A stretch of 64,000 nt of DNA from assembly GCA_963783835.1 (NCBI GenBank), contig CAWAOX010000015.1:489377-553376 (forward strand), read 5' to 3'. Of this stretch, positions 31,418 through 38,970 are shown piece after piece. Origin of the DNA: CAIQPS01 sp963783835 (GTDB lineage Bacteria > Actinomycetota > Thermoleophilia > RBG-16-64-13). How positions within the stretch are numbered: the stretch's first letter is position 1; every line of letters starts with the position of its first letter. The notes beneath the pieces are model-generated. The model was given only the letters and a program-made list of their open reading frames with translations, was not told where the DNA came from and did not search any database. Position numbers and translations under genes: made by a program.

Positions 31418-32754
31418 CCCTTCTCCAATGCCTCGAGATCGCGCACGAAGCCAGGATAGGAGACAGCGATGCAATCTGTCTCGTCGATGAGCGTCCCGTC
31501 CTTCGAAGCCGCTCCCGCGATCGCTCCGGCCATCGCCACCCGATGATCCCCCTCGGTCGCAATGCTTCCTCCCCCCCAGCCGTTCGGGTCGCCGACGACA
31601 TCCATCCCGTCCGGATGCTCCACGACCTCGACACCCAGGGCCCGAAGCAGCCGCGACATGGCCCGCAAGCGGTCGCTCTCCTTGGCTCGGAGTTCCGCCG
31701 CCCCTCGCAGTCGTGAAACGCCTTCGGCCTTGGCCGCCGCGAGCAGGAAGAGGGGTAGTTCGTCGATGACATTGGCGACCTCATCGGCCTTCACCTCTGT
31801 GGCGGCGAGGCGAGAGGTGCGGGCAGTGATCCGCCCGAGCGGCTCGGGGCCCGGCGCCTCGTCGTGCTCGACGTCGATCGCGGCGCCCATCCGCTTCAAG
31901 ACAGCCAGTAGACCCGTGCGAGTGGGGTTGAGACCCGCGTTCTCTATCGTCACGAGAGAGTCCTCGATGAGTAGCGCGGCGACAACGAAGAAAGCTGCCG
32001 AGCTGAAGTCGCCGGGCACGGCGAGCGAGTGCATCCTGAGCTTCTCGACCGGCCAGAGGCGCACCGTTCCGGGGCCGCCGGTGGGTCCTTCCCGCTCCAC
32101 CCGGCCACCGGCGTAGCGGATCATCCGTTCGGTGTGGTCCCGCGATGCCGCCGGTTCCAGCACCTGGGTCTCCCCACGGGCGCGCAAACCCGCCAGCAAG
32201 ATGCACGACTTCACCTGGGCCGAAGCTACCGCCAGTTCGTGCCGCATGCCCCGCAGAGCCCCACCGCGTATAGCCACCGGGGGAAGTGAGTCACGTTCCC
32301 GGCCTGCCACCGTGGCCCCCATGTCCCGGAGCGGACCAAGTACCCGGGCCATGGGACGGCGCCGGATGCTCGTGTCGCCGGTGAGGACGCACAAGAACGG
32401 TGATGAGGCGACCAGCCCCGGCAGGAGGCGCATGAGCGTGCCTGCATTGCGAACATCGATCACGTCGGAAGGCTCTCTGAGGCCCTCCCAGCCCTCGCCT
32501 CGGATGATCAGTTCGGAGCCCGCTTCCTCGACGGTCACCCCAAGTGCTCGCACCGCCGCGAGCGTCGCCATCGTGTCTGCCGAGCGGAGGAAACCCGTCA
32601 CTCTCACCGGTCCGTCGTTCACGGCCCCTAGCAGAAGCGCTCGATGCGACACCGACTTGTCGCCCGGGACGTGGATCGTGCCGCGCAGACCCCTCGCGGC
32701 GGGCAAGAAGCGCCGCCGATCAGGCGAAACGGGGCTGTTCTGCCCCTCAGTCAC
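31414..32754 (-). CDS. aroA: 5-enolpyruvylshikimate-3-phosphate synthase
   Basis: Sixth step of the shikimate pathway, PEP plus shikimate-3-phosphate; 446 residues. Signatures: GDKSVSHRALLLGA near the N-terminus with the catalytic lysine, RNAGTLMRLLPGL (the family RNSGTxxRL), SAQVKSCILLAGL, and later KESDRLRAM and EGDHRVAMA. GTG 32754 is chosen because it overlaps the end of tyrA by 8 bases and leaves a short basic leader before the domain; no clear Shine-Dalgarno. The residue after NAGT that influences glyphosate binding is not judged here. Confidence 0.95.
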   Translation of the reverse strand: MTEGQNSPVSPDRRRFLPAARGLRGTIHVPGDKSVSHRALLLGAVNDGPVRVTGFLRSADTMATLAAVRALGVTVEEAGSELIIRGEGWEGLREPSDVIDVRNAGTLMRLLPGLVASSPFLCVLTGDTSIRRRPMARVLGPLRDMGATVAGRERDSLPPVAIRGGALRGMRHELAVASAQVKSCILLAGLRARGETQVLEPAASRDHTERMIRYAGGRVEREGPTGGPGTVRLWPVEKLRMHSLAVPGDFSSAAFFVVAALLIEDSLVTIENAGLNPTRTGLLAVLKRMGAAIDVEHDEAPGPEPLGRITARTSRLAATEVKADEVANVIDELPLFLLAAAKAEGVSRLRGAAELRAKESDRLRAMSRLLRALGVEVVEHPDGMDVVGDPNGWGGGSIATEGDHRVAMAGAIAGAASKDGTLIDETDCIAVSYPGFVRDLEALEKG

Positions 32755-33883
32755 CGGCGTCACCCGAGAACGACACCGACACGCCGTATCCAAGCCCCTG
32801 GACAAGTGTGGCCGCGGTTTCCGCGACGTCCTCTCCCATTATGAACAGCACGAGGTCGCCACCGACGCTGCGGCTGAAGTGGTGAAGGGTGAGGTCCTCG
32901 ATGTTGATGTCGGCCTGCCCCAGCGCGGTCATGACCTTGGATACCACGCCGGGCTGGTCGGGCACCCGCACCGTCACCTTGTAGAGTGTGGCGGGAGTGA
33001 TGTCCTCGTACTCGAGAAGTTCCTCGCGATACGCGGCCGCTGAGGCGATTGAATCCAGGACGGCGGTCTCGTCGCTTTGTTCGAGCAGGAGCGAGAACTC
33101 CTGCAGTTCGGCCGATATGGAGCGCAGTGCCTGGGACAGGGCGACACGGTTCTCAAGAAATATGTCTCCCCACATCGCCGGGTTGGCGCCCGCCACCCGG
33201 GTGAGGTCCTTGAAGCTCGGGCCCACGCAGTGCAGGGCCCTCTTGCCGCGCACCCGCAAAGTGCCTGTGTGGTCCATCAGCACGTTGGCGAGAACGTGCG
33301 GGAGATGGCTGACCACCGCCGTGATGCGGTCGTGAGCCACAGCGTCGATGTGAGTGGGGCGGGCTCCGAGCTCCAGTATGAACTCTTGTAGCATCTCGTA
33401 CAGTTTCGGGAATGCCGCTCCCGTCGTGCAGAGGAAATACGTGGCATTCTCAAAGAGATCCGCCCTGGCGTATCGCACCCCGGTATCGGCCGAGCCGCAC
33501 ATCGGATGGCCGCCGATGAAGAGAGACCGGGCCAGCGGAGAGAGGCTGCCCATGATGGCCGATTTTGTGCTGCCCATATCGGTGATGAGTCGCGGAACGG
33601 GCTGCGCCGTCGCGCACTCTTCGACCAGCGCGGGGATGCTCCGGACGGGAGTGCAAACGACGACCAGATCGGCGTAGGCCGCGGCCTCGGCAGCCGACAG
33701 CGCCGTCTCGGTGATGACGCCCTTGCGCAGGGCGAGATCAAGAGCTGCGGGATCGGCGTCGTAGCCGACGACGGCGTCCACCTGGGCACGTTCCTGCGCG
33801 GCAAGCGCGAGGCTCCCGCCCATCATCCCCACACCGACGATTGCCAGGCGATGGATGCCACTATGCTGGCGGGGATCCGACAC
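32747..33883 (-). CDS. tyrA: Prephenate dehydrogenase with C-terminal ACT domain
   Basis: Converts prephenate to 4-hydroxyphenylpyruvate on the way to tyrosine; 378 residues. Rossmann motif VGVGMMGGSLALAA at about 13-26, then VVCTPVRSIP, TDMGSTKSAI, GGHPMCGSA with the catalytic histidine, and SHLPHVLAN. From about residue 300 an ACT domain (KVTVRVPDQPGVVSKVM) probably senses tyrosine. GTG 33883 lies 5 bases after the aroF stop; upstream in-frame sequence is shadow coding from aroF. It sits between DAHP synthase and EPSP synthase. Confidence 0.93.
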   Translation of the reverse strand: MSDPRQHSGIHRLAIVGVGMMGGSLALAAQERAQVDAVVGYDADPAALDLALRKGVITETALSAAEAAAYADLVVVCTPVRSIPALVEECATAQPVPRLITDMGSTKSAIMGSLSPLARSLFIGGHPMCGSADTGVRYARADLFENATYFLCTTGAAFPKLYEMLQEFILELGARPTHIDAVAHDRITAVVSHLPHVLANVLMDHTGTLRVRGKRALHCVGPSFKDLTRVAGANPAMWGDIFLENRVALSQALRSISAELQEFSLLLEQSDETAVLDSIASAAAYREELLEYEDITPATLYKVTVRVPDQPGVVSKVMTALGQADINIEDLTLHHFSRSVGGDLVLFIMGEDVAETAATLVQGLGYGVSVSFSGDAGD

Positions 33884-33888
33884 GGGAT

Positions 33889-34926
33889 CTACCCCAGGGT
33901 CTTGCCGGCCCAGCCGACGATCTCCCGGATGCGTGCCGCCACGCGTTCGAACTGGGCCGGGTCGAGCGACTGCGCTCCATCGGAGAGGGCCGTCTCGGGA
34001 GTCGGGTGCATCTCGATCATGATGCCGTCGGCTCCCGCTGCTATGGCGGCCAGCGACAACGGCTCGACCAGCTCCACTTTGCCCGCCGCATGGCTGGGAT
34101 CTACTACCACGGGCAGATGACTGCGCTGCTTGAGTATGGGCACGGCGGAGATATCGAGCGTGTTGCGGGTGGCGGTCTCGAAGGTGCGGATGCCGCGCTC
34201 GCACAGGATGACCTTGTCGTTGCCTTCTTTGACGATGTACTCCGCCGCCATCAGCAGCTCATCGATGGTGGCCGCGAGCCCGCGCTTGAGCAGAACCGGG
34301 CGGTCGACCTGCCCGACGGCTGAAAGTAGCTGGAAGTTCTGCATGTTGCGGGCGCCTATCTGAATGACGTCCGAGTATGCGACCACGTCCTCAAGATGGC
34401 GCGGGTCCATGAGCTCGGTCACGACGGGCAGACCGGTGGCCTCCCGGGCTTCGGCAAGTATTTCAAGCCCCTCGATGCCCAGTCCCTGAAAGGCGTACGG
34501 CGAACTGCGCGGTTTGTAGGCGCCTCCGCGGAGCATGGTCGCGCCCGAGGCCTTGGCGGCGCGGGCGGCCTCCAGCAGCTGTTCCCGCGTCTCCACCGAG
34601 CAGGGTCCGGCGATGAGCGCCACGTGCCCTCCGCCCAGGCTCGTCCCCCCCACGGTGATGACCGTATCGGAGCGGCGGAACTCCCGGCTGACCAGCTTGT
34701 AGGGGCGGAGGATCGGCAGCACCTTGTCCACCCCGGGGTACGCCTCCAGAGGCAGGCCGGCGATGACCTCCCGCTCCCCCATCACCGCGATAACGGTCAC
34801 GATGTCGCTGGTCGACACGTGCCCGCTGGCCCCCGCGCTTTCCAGCCTTTCCAGGATGCGCTCGACCTCCTCAAGCGTCGACCCCTCCTGCATCACGATC
34901 ATCATCTCGGTGCTTCCGCCGTCCAT
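33889..34926 (-). CDS. aroF: 3-deoxy-7-phosphoheptulonate synthase (DAHP synthase, ACT-like N-terminal domain)
   Basis: First committed step of aromatic synthesis (PEP plus erythrose-4-phosphate); 345 residues. An N-terminal ferredoxin-like regulatory domain (about 8-75) is followed by the type I-beta TIM barrel: LIAGPCSVET, MLRGGAYKPRSSPYAFQG, QIGARNMQNF, LLKRG, CERGIRTFE, DPSHAAG and GIMIEMHP. Enzymes with this N-terminal domain are feedback-inhibited by Tyr and/or Phe. ATG 34926 has GGAGAG 7 bases upstream and starts 1 base after the hisC stop. The symbol is assigned by family. Confidence 0.93.
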   Translation of the reverse strand: MDGGSTEMMIVMQEGSTLEEVERILERLESAGASGHVSTSDIVTVIAVMGEREVIAGLPLEAYPGVDKVLPILRPYKLVSREFRRSDTVITVGGTSLGGGHVALIAGPCSVETREQLLEAARAAKASGATMLRGGAYKPRSSPYAFQGLGIEGLEILAEAREATGLPVVTELMDPRHLEDVVAYSDVIQIGARNMQNFQLLSAVGQVDRPVLLKRGLAATIDELLMAAEYIVKEGNDKVILCERGIRTFETATRNTLDISAVPILKQRSHLPVVVDPSHAAGKVELVEPLSLAAIAAGADGIMIEMHPTPETALSDGAQSLDPAQFERVAARIREIVGWAGKTLG

Positions 34927-34927
34927 C

Positions 34928-36085
34928 TCAACTCTCCGGGCTCAGAGCCTCAGCGCTCAAGTCGTCCACAGCGTGCGGGGGTGGCACCGCGTGCCAGCCC
35001 CGCAATTCGGCCAGCGCCTCGAGGAACATGTCGTTCTCCGCCCCTTCACCTATGGTAACCCGAATCCAACCCGGGCATTCCATCGCATAGCCCGAACGGG
35101 TGAGAACCCCTTTTTCCAGCAAGGCCTGAGCCACTTCGGCGCCCGGTATCCCCAAGCGGGTGACGTCGAACAGGATGAAGTTGGCCTCGCTTGGGTGGTA
35201 AGCCACTCCCAGTTCAGCGAGCCGCTTCTCGATGCGTCCCCTTTCGGCGGCGACCATCCTCCTGCGCTCCTCCACGCGGGCCGGCAGACGAAGCGACGTG
35301 GCCGCGGCCACCTGCGCCAAGGAATCCACGTTGAAGGGCTGCCTGATCTTGTCGAGCGCCTGGACCAGTTCCGGATCGGCGATGCCGTAGCCGACTCGCA
35401 GCCCGGCGAGGCCGAAGATCTTCGAGAAGGTCCGCAGCACTACGAGGTTCGGGAATTCGTCGAGCCAGGCGACCGAATCGACCTGCTTGGCCGGGCTGAC
35501 GAACTCCCCATAGGCCTCGTCAAGAACCACAGCCACGTGGGCCGGGACGCGCTCGAGGAACGTCCGAAGCTCGTCGCCTTGAACATGGCTGCCGGTCGGG
35601 TTGTTGGGGTTGCAGATCACAAGAAGGGTCGTATCTTCCTGTATCGCGGCCAGCATGGCTTCGAGGTCGTAGTCCAGGTCAGGCAGGTCCACCGCCGTGA
35701 AAGAGGCTCCTCGCGCGACAGCGATAGCGCGGTACATGACGAACGAGGGATGTGGCAGCACCACGTGCCGCCCGGGACCGAGAAAGGCCTCCCCCAGCAG
35801 CATGAGTAGCTCGCAGGAACCGTTCCCGAACGTGAGCCGGGTTTCGGCGACGTTCAACTGCTCGGCCAGCAGGCTCCGCAACTCGCTGCACGCCCCGTCG
35901 GGATACCGGTTGAGGCCGTCCAAGGCTCCCTTCATCGCTTCGACGACTTCGGGGAACGGGCCCAAGGGGCTCTCGTTGGCCGACAGCCTGGACACGCGCT
36001 CCAGATGATATCGCCGGCGTATATCTTCCAGCGGAGGACCGGCGCGATAGGGCGTCAGCTTCTCCAGGACTGGGTTCAGTCTCAT
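34928..36085 (-). CDS. hisC: Class I/II PLP aminotransferase, HisC family (possibly aromatic)
   Basis: 385 residues, fold type I. N-terminal LSANESPLGPFPEVVEA, then FGNGSCELLMLL, the NPNNPTGS loop, VVLDEAYGEF and the PLP lysine in FSKIFGLAGLRVGYG, with RVTIG near the end. This is the histidinol-phosphate aminotransferase family. Its position directly ahead of aroF, tyrA and aroA, with no other his gene near, suggests it may serve as the aromatic amino acid transaminase; sequence alone does not separate the two. ATG 36085 follows GGAG at 6 bases. Upstream are 73 intergenic bases with a candidate promoter. Confidence 0.9.
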   Translation of the reverse strand: MRLNPVLEKLTPYRAGPPLEDIRRRYHLERVSRLSANESPLGPFPEVVEAMKGALDGLNRYPDGACSELRSLLAEQLNVAETRLTFGNGSCELLMLLGEAFLGPGRHVVLPHPSFVMYRAIAVARGASFTAVDLPDLDYDLEAMLAAIQEDTTLLVICNPNNPTGSHVQGDELRTFLERVPAHVAVVLDEAYGEFVSPAKQVDSVAWLDEFPNLVVLRTFSKIFGLAGLRVGYGIADPELVQALDKIRQPFNVDSLAQVAAATSLRLPARVEERRRMVAAERGRIEKRLAELGVAYHPSEANFILFDVTRLGIPGAEVAQALLEKGVLTRSGYAMECPGWIRVTIGEGAENDMFLEALAELRGWHAVPPPHAVDDLSAEALSPES

Positions 36086-36128
36086 CAGTACTCCGTCACC
36101 TCGAGGCGGCGTGGCAAAGCGAGAGTCC

Positions 36129-36134
36129 AGTATA
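36129..36134 (-). promoter_or_regulatory. Candidate -10 before hisC
   Basis: TATACT on the minus strand lies in the 73-base gap between rluB and hisC, the longest gap in this part of the minus-strand block. The start would be near 36123, about 38 bases before the hisC ATG. The -35 is poor. Confidence 0.35.
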
Positions 36135-36158
36135 GCCGCGAGAAGCGCTTGACGGCGG

Positions 36159-36890
36159 CTATGAGCCCGCTTGCTTGCGGAGTTGCGCCAGTTCGGCCAC
36201 CGATAGCCTGCGCGCCTGGCCGGGTAGAAGCCCGCCATCGGTGAGGCCGTCGAAGCGCGTCCGGTGCAGAGCGACCACCCTGTGCCCCACCGTCTCGAGC
36301 ATCCGGCGGACCTGGCGCTTCCGGCCCTCGTAGAGGACGATGCTGAGCGACGTCTCTGGGCCGCTCCGAGGCGGCCGCACGATCTCCAGCACGCGCACGA
36401 CGGCCGGTGCCGTCTGCCCATCTTCCAGCATCACCCCACGGCGAAGCGCTTCCAGCGCCGCCTTACTCACTACCCCCCGCACCCGCACCTCGTACTCCTT
36501 CTCCACATGGAAGCGGGGATGAAGCAGGCGTCCGGCGAGGTCACCGTCGTTAGTGAGCAGAAGGAGGCCGGTGCTTTCCAGGTCAAGCCTGCCGACCGGG
36601 AATACCCGCGCCCGGGTAGGTACGCACTCGACCACCGTTCGCCGGCCCCGGGCGTCGGTCGCGGCGCTGAGCACTCCCGCCGGCTTGTTGAGAAGCCAGT
36701 ATTCCTTGGGTTCCGCCGCAATCGGCAGCCCGTCGACGGCTACGACTTGCGTCTCGAGGTCCACCGACGCACCCAGTTGCGCGGTCGTTCCGTCGACAGT
36801 GACTCTGCCGGCCTTGATCAGCTCCTCGCTGGCGCGTCGGGAGGCGAAGCCCGCTTCGGCCAGCGCTTTCTGAAGCCGCACTTTCACCAC
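36159..36890 (-). CDS. rluB: 23S rRNA pseudouridine synthase, RluB/RsuA family
   Basis: 243 residues. An S4 RNA-binding domain at the start (VRLQKALAEAGFASRRASEE) is followed by the pseudouridine synthase domain with the catalytic aspartate in GRLDLESTGLLLLTNDG, and by NKPAGVL, KEYEVRV and YEGRKRQVRRM. The scpA-scpB-rluB order is typical of Gram-positive bacteria and supports RluB (23S) over RsuA (16S). Start is GTG 36890 or GTG 36887; AGAGGTGA precedes both. It begins 6 bases after the scpB stop. Confidence 0.93.
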   Translation of the reverse strand: MVKVRLQKALAEAGFASRRASEELIKAGRVTVDGTTAQLGASVDLETQVVAVDGLPIAAEPKEYWLLNKPAGVLSAATDARGRRTVVECVPTRARVFPVGRLDLESTGLLLLTNDGDLAGRLLHPRFHVEKEYEVRVRGVVSKAALEALRRGVMLEDGQTAPAVVRVLEIVRPPRSGPETSLSIVLYEGRKRQVRRMLETVGHRVVALHRTRFDGLTDGGLLPGQARRLSVAELAQLRKQAGS

Positions 36891-36896
36891 TCACCT

Positions 36897-37529
36897 CTAC
36901 TCGGGTACGGTCAGCAATCCCAGGCGGCGGCGCAGTTCGTCCTTCTGGTCCTCCGTCAACGCGAACCCCTCCAGCGGAGGCAGTTCATCCAGACCCGCCA
37001 GGCCGAACATCGCTTCGAAACGGCGCGTAGTCCCATAGAGCAACGCGCCTCCCGCCGCGGACGACCTGCCCACCTCCGTCACCAGCTCGCGCTCAAGAAG
37101 CGTGTGAACGGTCGAATCGGAATTAACCCCCCTGATCTCGGCGATCTGGGGGCGCGACACAGGCTGGAGATAGGCGATCACGGCCAGGCATTCGAGCGCT
37201 GCGGGCGAAAGCTTCCCCGCGTCCTCTGGCAACTCGAAGAGGCGTGACACGACCGCGTGGCAGCGCGCGTCGGTGCGGAGAGCCCAGCCGCCTGCCAGAC
37301 GGACCAGCTCGAAACCGTGGCGCCCATCACCGCAGTACTCGCGGGCGATCCGGGCAAGCGCCGCCTCGACCTCAACCCGCCCGTCATCGCCTGCCAGGCA
37401 CAACGCGCCTATGATCGCCTCCACTCCGAGTGGCGCGCCGGAAGCAAAGAGAAGCGCTTCTAGATCGCGGTCGAGTTCGTTCGGCGTAGGCTCGTCCCGC
37501 TCGCGTTCGGCCAGATGTTCGTCGGTCAC
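36897..37529 (-). CDS. scpB: Segregation and condensation protein B
   Basis: 210-residue kleisin-interacting protein of the SMC-ScpAB condensin, with two winged-helix domains: LEALLFASGAPLGVEAIIGA at the start and ALECLAVIAYLQPVSRPQIAEIRGVNS in the middle, both family hallmarks. GTG 37529 has AGGGAG upstream at 7 bases. Preceded by scpA with a 9-base gap. The low-complexity acidic N-terminus (about 1-18) is variable in relatives. Confidence 0.94.
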   Translation of the reverse strand: MTDEHLAERERDEPTPNELDRDLEALLFASGAPLGVEAIIGALCLAGDDGRVEVEAALARIAREYCGDGRHGFELVRLAGGWALRTDARCHAVVSRLFELPEDAGKLSPAALECLAVIAYLQPVSRPQIAEIRGVNSDSTVHTLLERELVTEVGRSSAAGGALLYGTTRRFEAMFGLAGLDELPPLEGFALTEDQKDELRRRLGLLTVPE

Positions 37530-37538
37530 TGTGGCTCC

Positions 37539-38279
37539 CTAGACGGCCTTCGGCATGTCCCGCAGGCGGACCTTGATGTCGGCGAAGTTCTCGGTCTGCG
37601 AGACCCGCACTTCACTTCGGGCGAGCATGTCCAGCAGCGCGAACAGCGACAAAGCCTGCACGAGGGGTTGCTCGCCGCCGAAGATGCCGTTGAAGGAGAA
37701 CTTGCCGTGCCGGGCCAGGATCCCTCTGATGATGCGGATCTGACGCTGCAGCTCGACTTTGGTCTGGATGATGTGCGCGGTGTCCGGTTCGCGCCGGTTC
37801 TCGAGAACACGCAACATCCCTTCGCGCAGCCGCATGGCATCTTCGGTGCCCGCTATGGAGTCGAGTGGAGGCAGCCGGCGGCTCTGCTCACGCTCGGGCG
37901 GGCGGAGAAGACAGACCCTGCTCTGCTCGCCGATCTCCCGCAGCCGGCCGGCGGCCGCTTTGAACTTGCTGTATTCGAACAGGCGGGCCAGAAGCTGGTC
38001 GCGCGCCTGCTCCGGTGTCAACTCAGCCTCGAAGCCCGAGTCCGCGCCGGGAAGCAGCAGACGGGACTTGATCTCCACCAGAAGGCTCATAAGCAGTAAG
38101 AACTCGCTCATCTCGTCCCAATCGGCCGTCGCCCCCTTGGCTTCCAACTCGTCCAGGTAGGCGGAGATGACCTCGAAGAGGGGCACCTCGAGAAGGTCTA
38201 TCTCCTCCTTGAACACGAGCGACAGCAGGAGGTCGAAAGGCCCCTGATAGACATCCAGGTCGAGTTCGAGAGCTCTCAT
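37539..38279 (-). CDS. scpA: Segregation and condensation protein A
   Basis: 246-residue kleisin of the SMC-ScpAB complex. The N-terminal SMC-binding part starts LDLDVYQGPFDLLLSLVFKE, the family signature, followed by DLLEVPLFEVISAYL and EFLLLMSLLVEIKSRLLLP. The C-terminal winged helix ends with FADIKVRLRDMP-type sequence. ATG 38279 is chosen since the family homology begins there; longer in-frame starts would reach into the M50 gene. Follows the M50 protease by 37 bases. Confidence 0.94.
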   Translation of the reverse strand: MRALELDLDVYQGPFDLLLSLVFKEEIDLLEVPLFEVISAYLDELEAKGATADWDEMSEFLLLMSLLVEIKSRLLLPGADSGFEAELTPEQARDQLLARLFEYSKFKAAAGRLREIGEQSRVCLLRPPEREQSRRLPPLDSIAGTEDAMRLREGMLRVLENRREPDTAHIIQTKVELQRQIRIIRGILARHGKFSFNGIFGGEQPLVQALSLFALLDMLARSEVRVSQTENFADIKVRLRDMPKAV

Positions 38280-38316
38280 CGCTGCTTCAGTGTGTGGCTG
38301 CCGGGTGGCTGCATCA

Positions 38317-38970
38317 CTACTGGTACGCGGGCAGAAGCGCGCGGAAGAGGGCCATCTCGCCCCGGGCGAGCTGATCTCCGAAACTGGAATAGCTGATAAC
38401 GACGAGCAGCCCGATGATGATGAACATCCCGTAGCGATCGAGCGCCGCCCACTTCTCGTAGGCGCTCCGCGGAAGAAACCCGCCCACGATCCTAGAGCCG
38501 TCCAGCGGCGGGAGAGGGATGAGGTTGAACACCCCCAACACCACATTCACCTGCAAGGCCAAGAAAAGCAGGGTGAAGAGCCAATCACGTACCGGCCCCG
38601 GCTGGTTGAGAGTGGGCTCGAGGAGATTCAGCACCACCGCGAACAAGATAGCGAGCACAAAGTTGGTGAGAGGCCCGGCCATGCCCACCCACATCATCCC
38701 CTTCTGCCGACTCTTGAAATAGTACGGAGAGACCGGGACCGGCTTGGCCCAACCAAAAATGAACCCGTTCGGGATGATGGCGGTGATGAAGAACATCAAA
38801 GTACCGAAAGGATCCAAGTGTCTGATCGGGTTGAAACTCAGACGTCCGCTGTTCTTGGCGGTGGGGTCGCCGAGACGGTAGGCCACGAAACCGTGCGCCA
38901 ATTCGTGGAGAGTCATGGAGAAGACCAGCACCGGGATAAGGGTCAGTACGAGGACCCAGTCTATGTTCAT
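38317..38970 (-). CDS. M50-family site-2-type membrane metalloprotease
   Basis: 217 residues, mostly membrane helices. The zinc site HELAHG is at about residues 22-27 in the first helix, and the second ligand motif NLIPLPPLDGSR is at about 147-158. This short form, with no PDZ domain, is the FtsQ/YwhC-like S2P subgroup found in many Gram-positive and thermophilic bacteria; substrates unknown. In several genomes it lies directly before scpA, as here. The ATG overlaps the stop of the previous gene by 4 bases (ATGA). Confidence 0.9.
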   Translation of the reverse strand: MNIDWVLVLTLIPVLVFSMTLHELAHGFVAYRLGDPTAKNSGRLSFNPIRHLDPFGTLMFFITAIIPNGFIFGWAKPVPVSPYYFKSRQKGMMWVGMAGPLTNFVLAILFAVVLNLLEPTLNQPGPVRDWLFTLLFLALQVNVVLGVFNLIPLPPLDGSRIVGGFLPRSAYEKWAALDRYGMFIIIGLLVVISYSSFGDQLARGEMALFRALLPAYQ

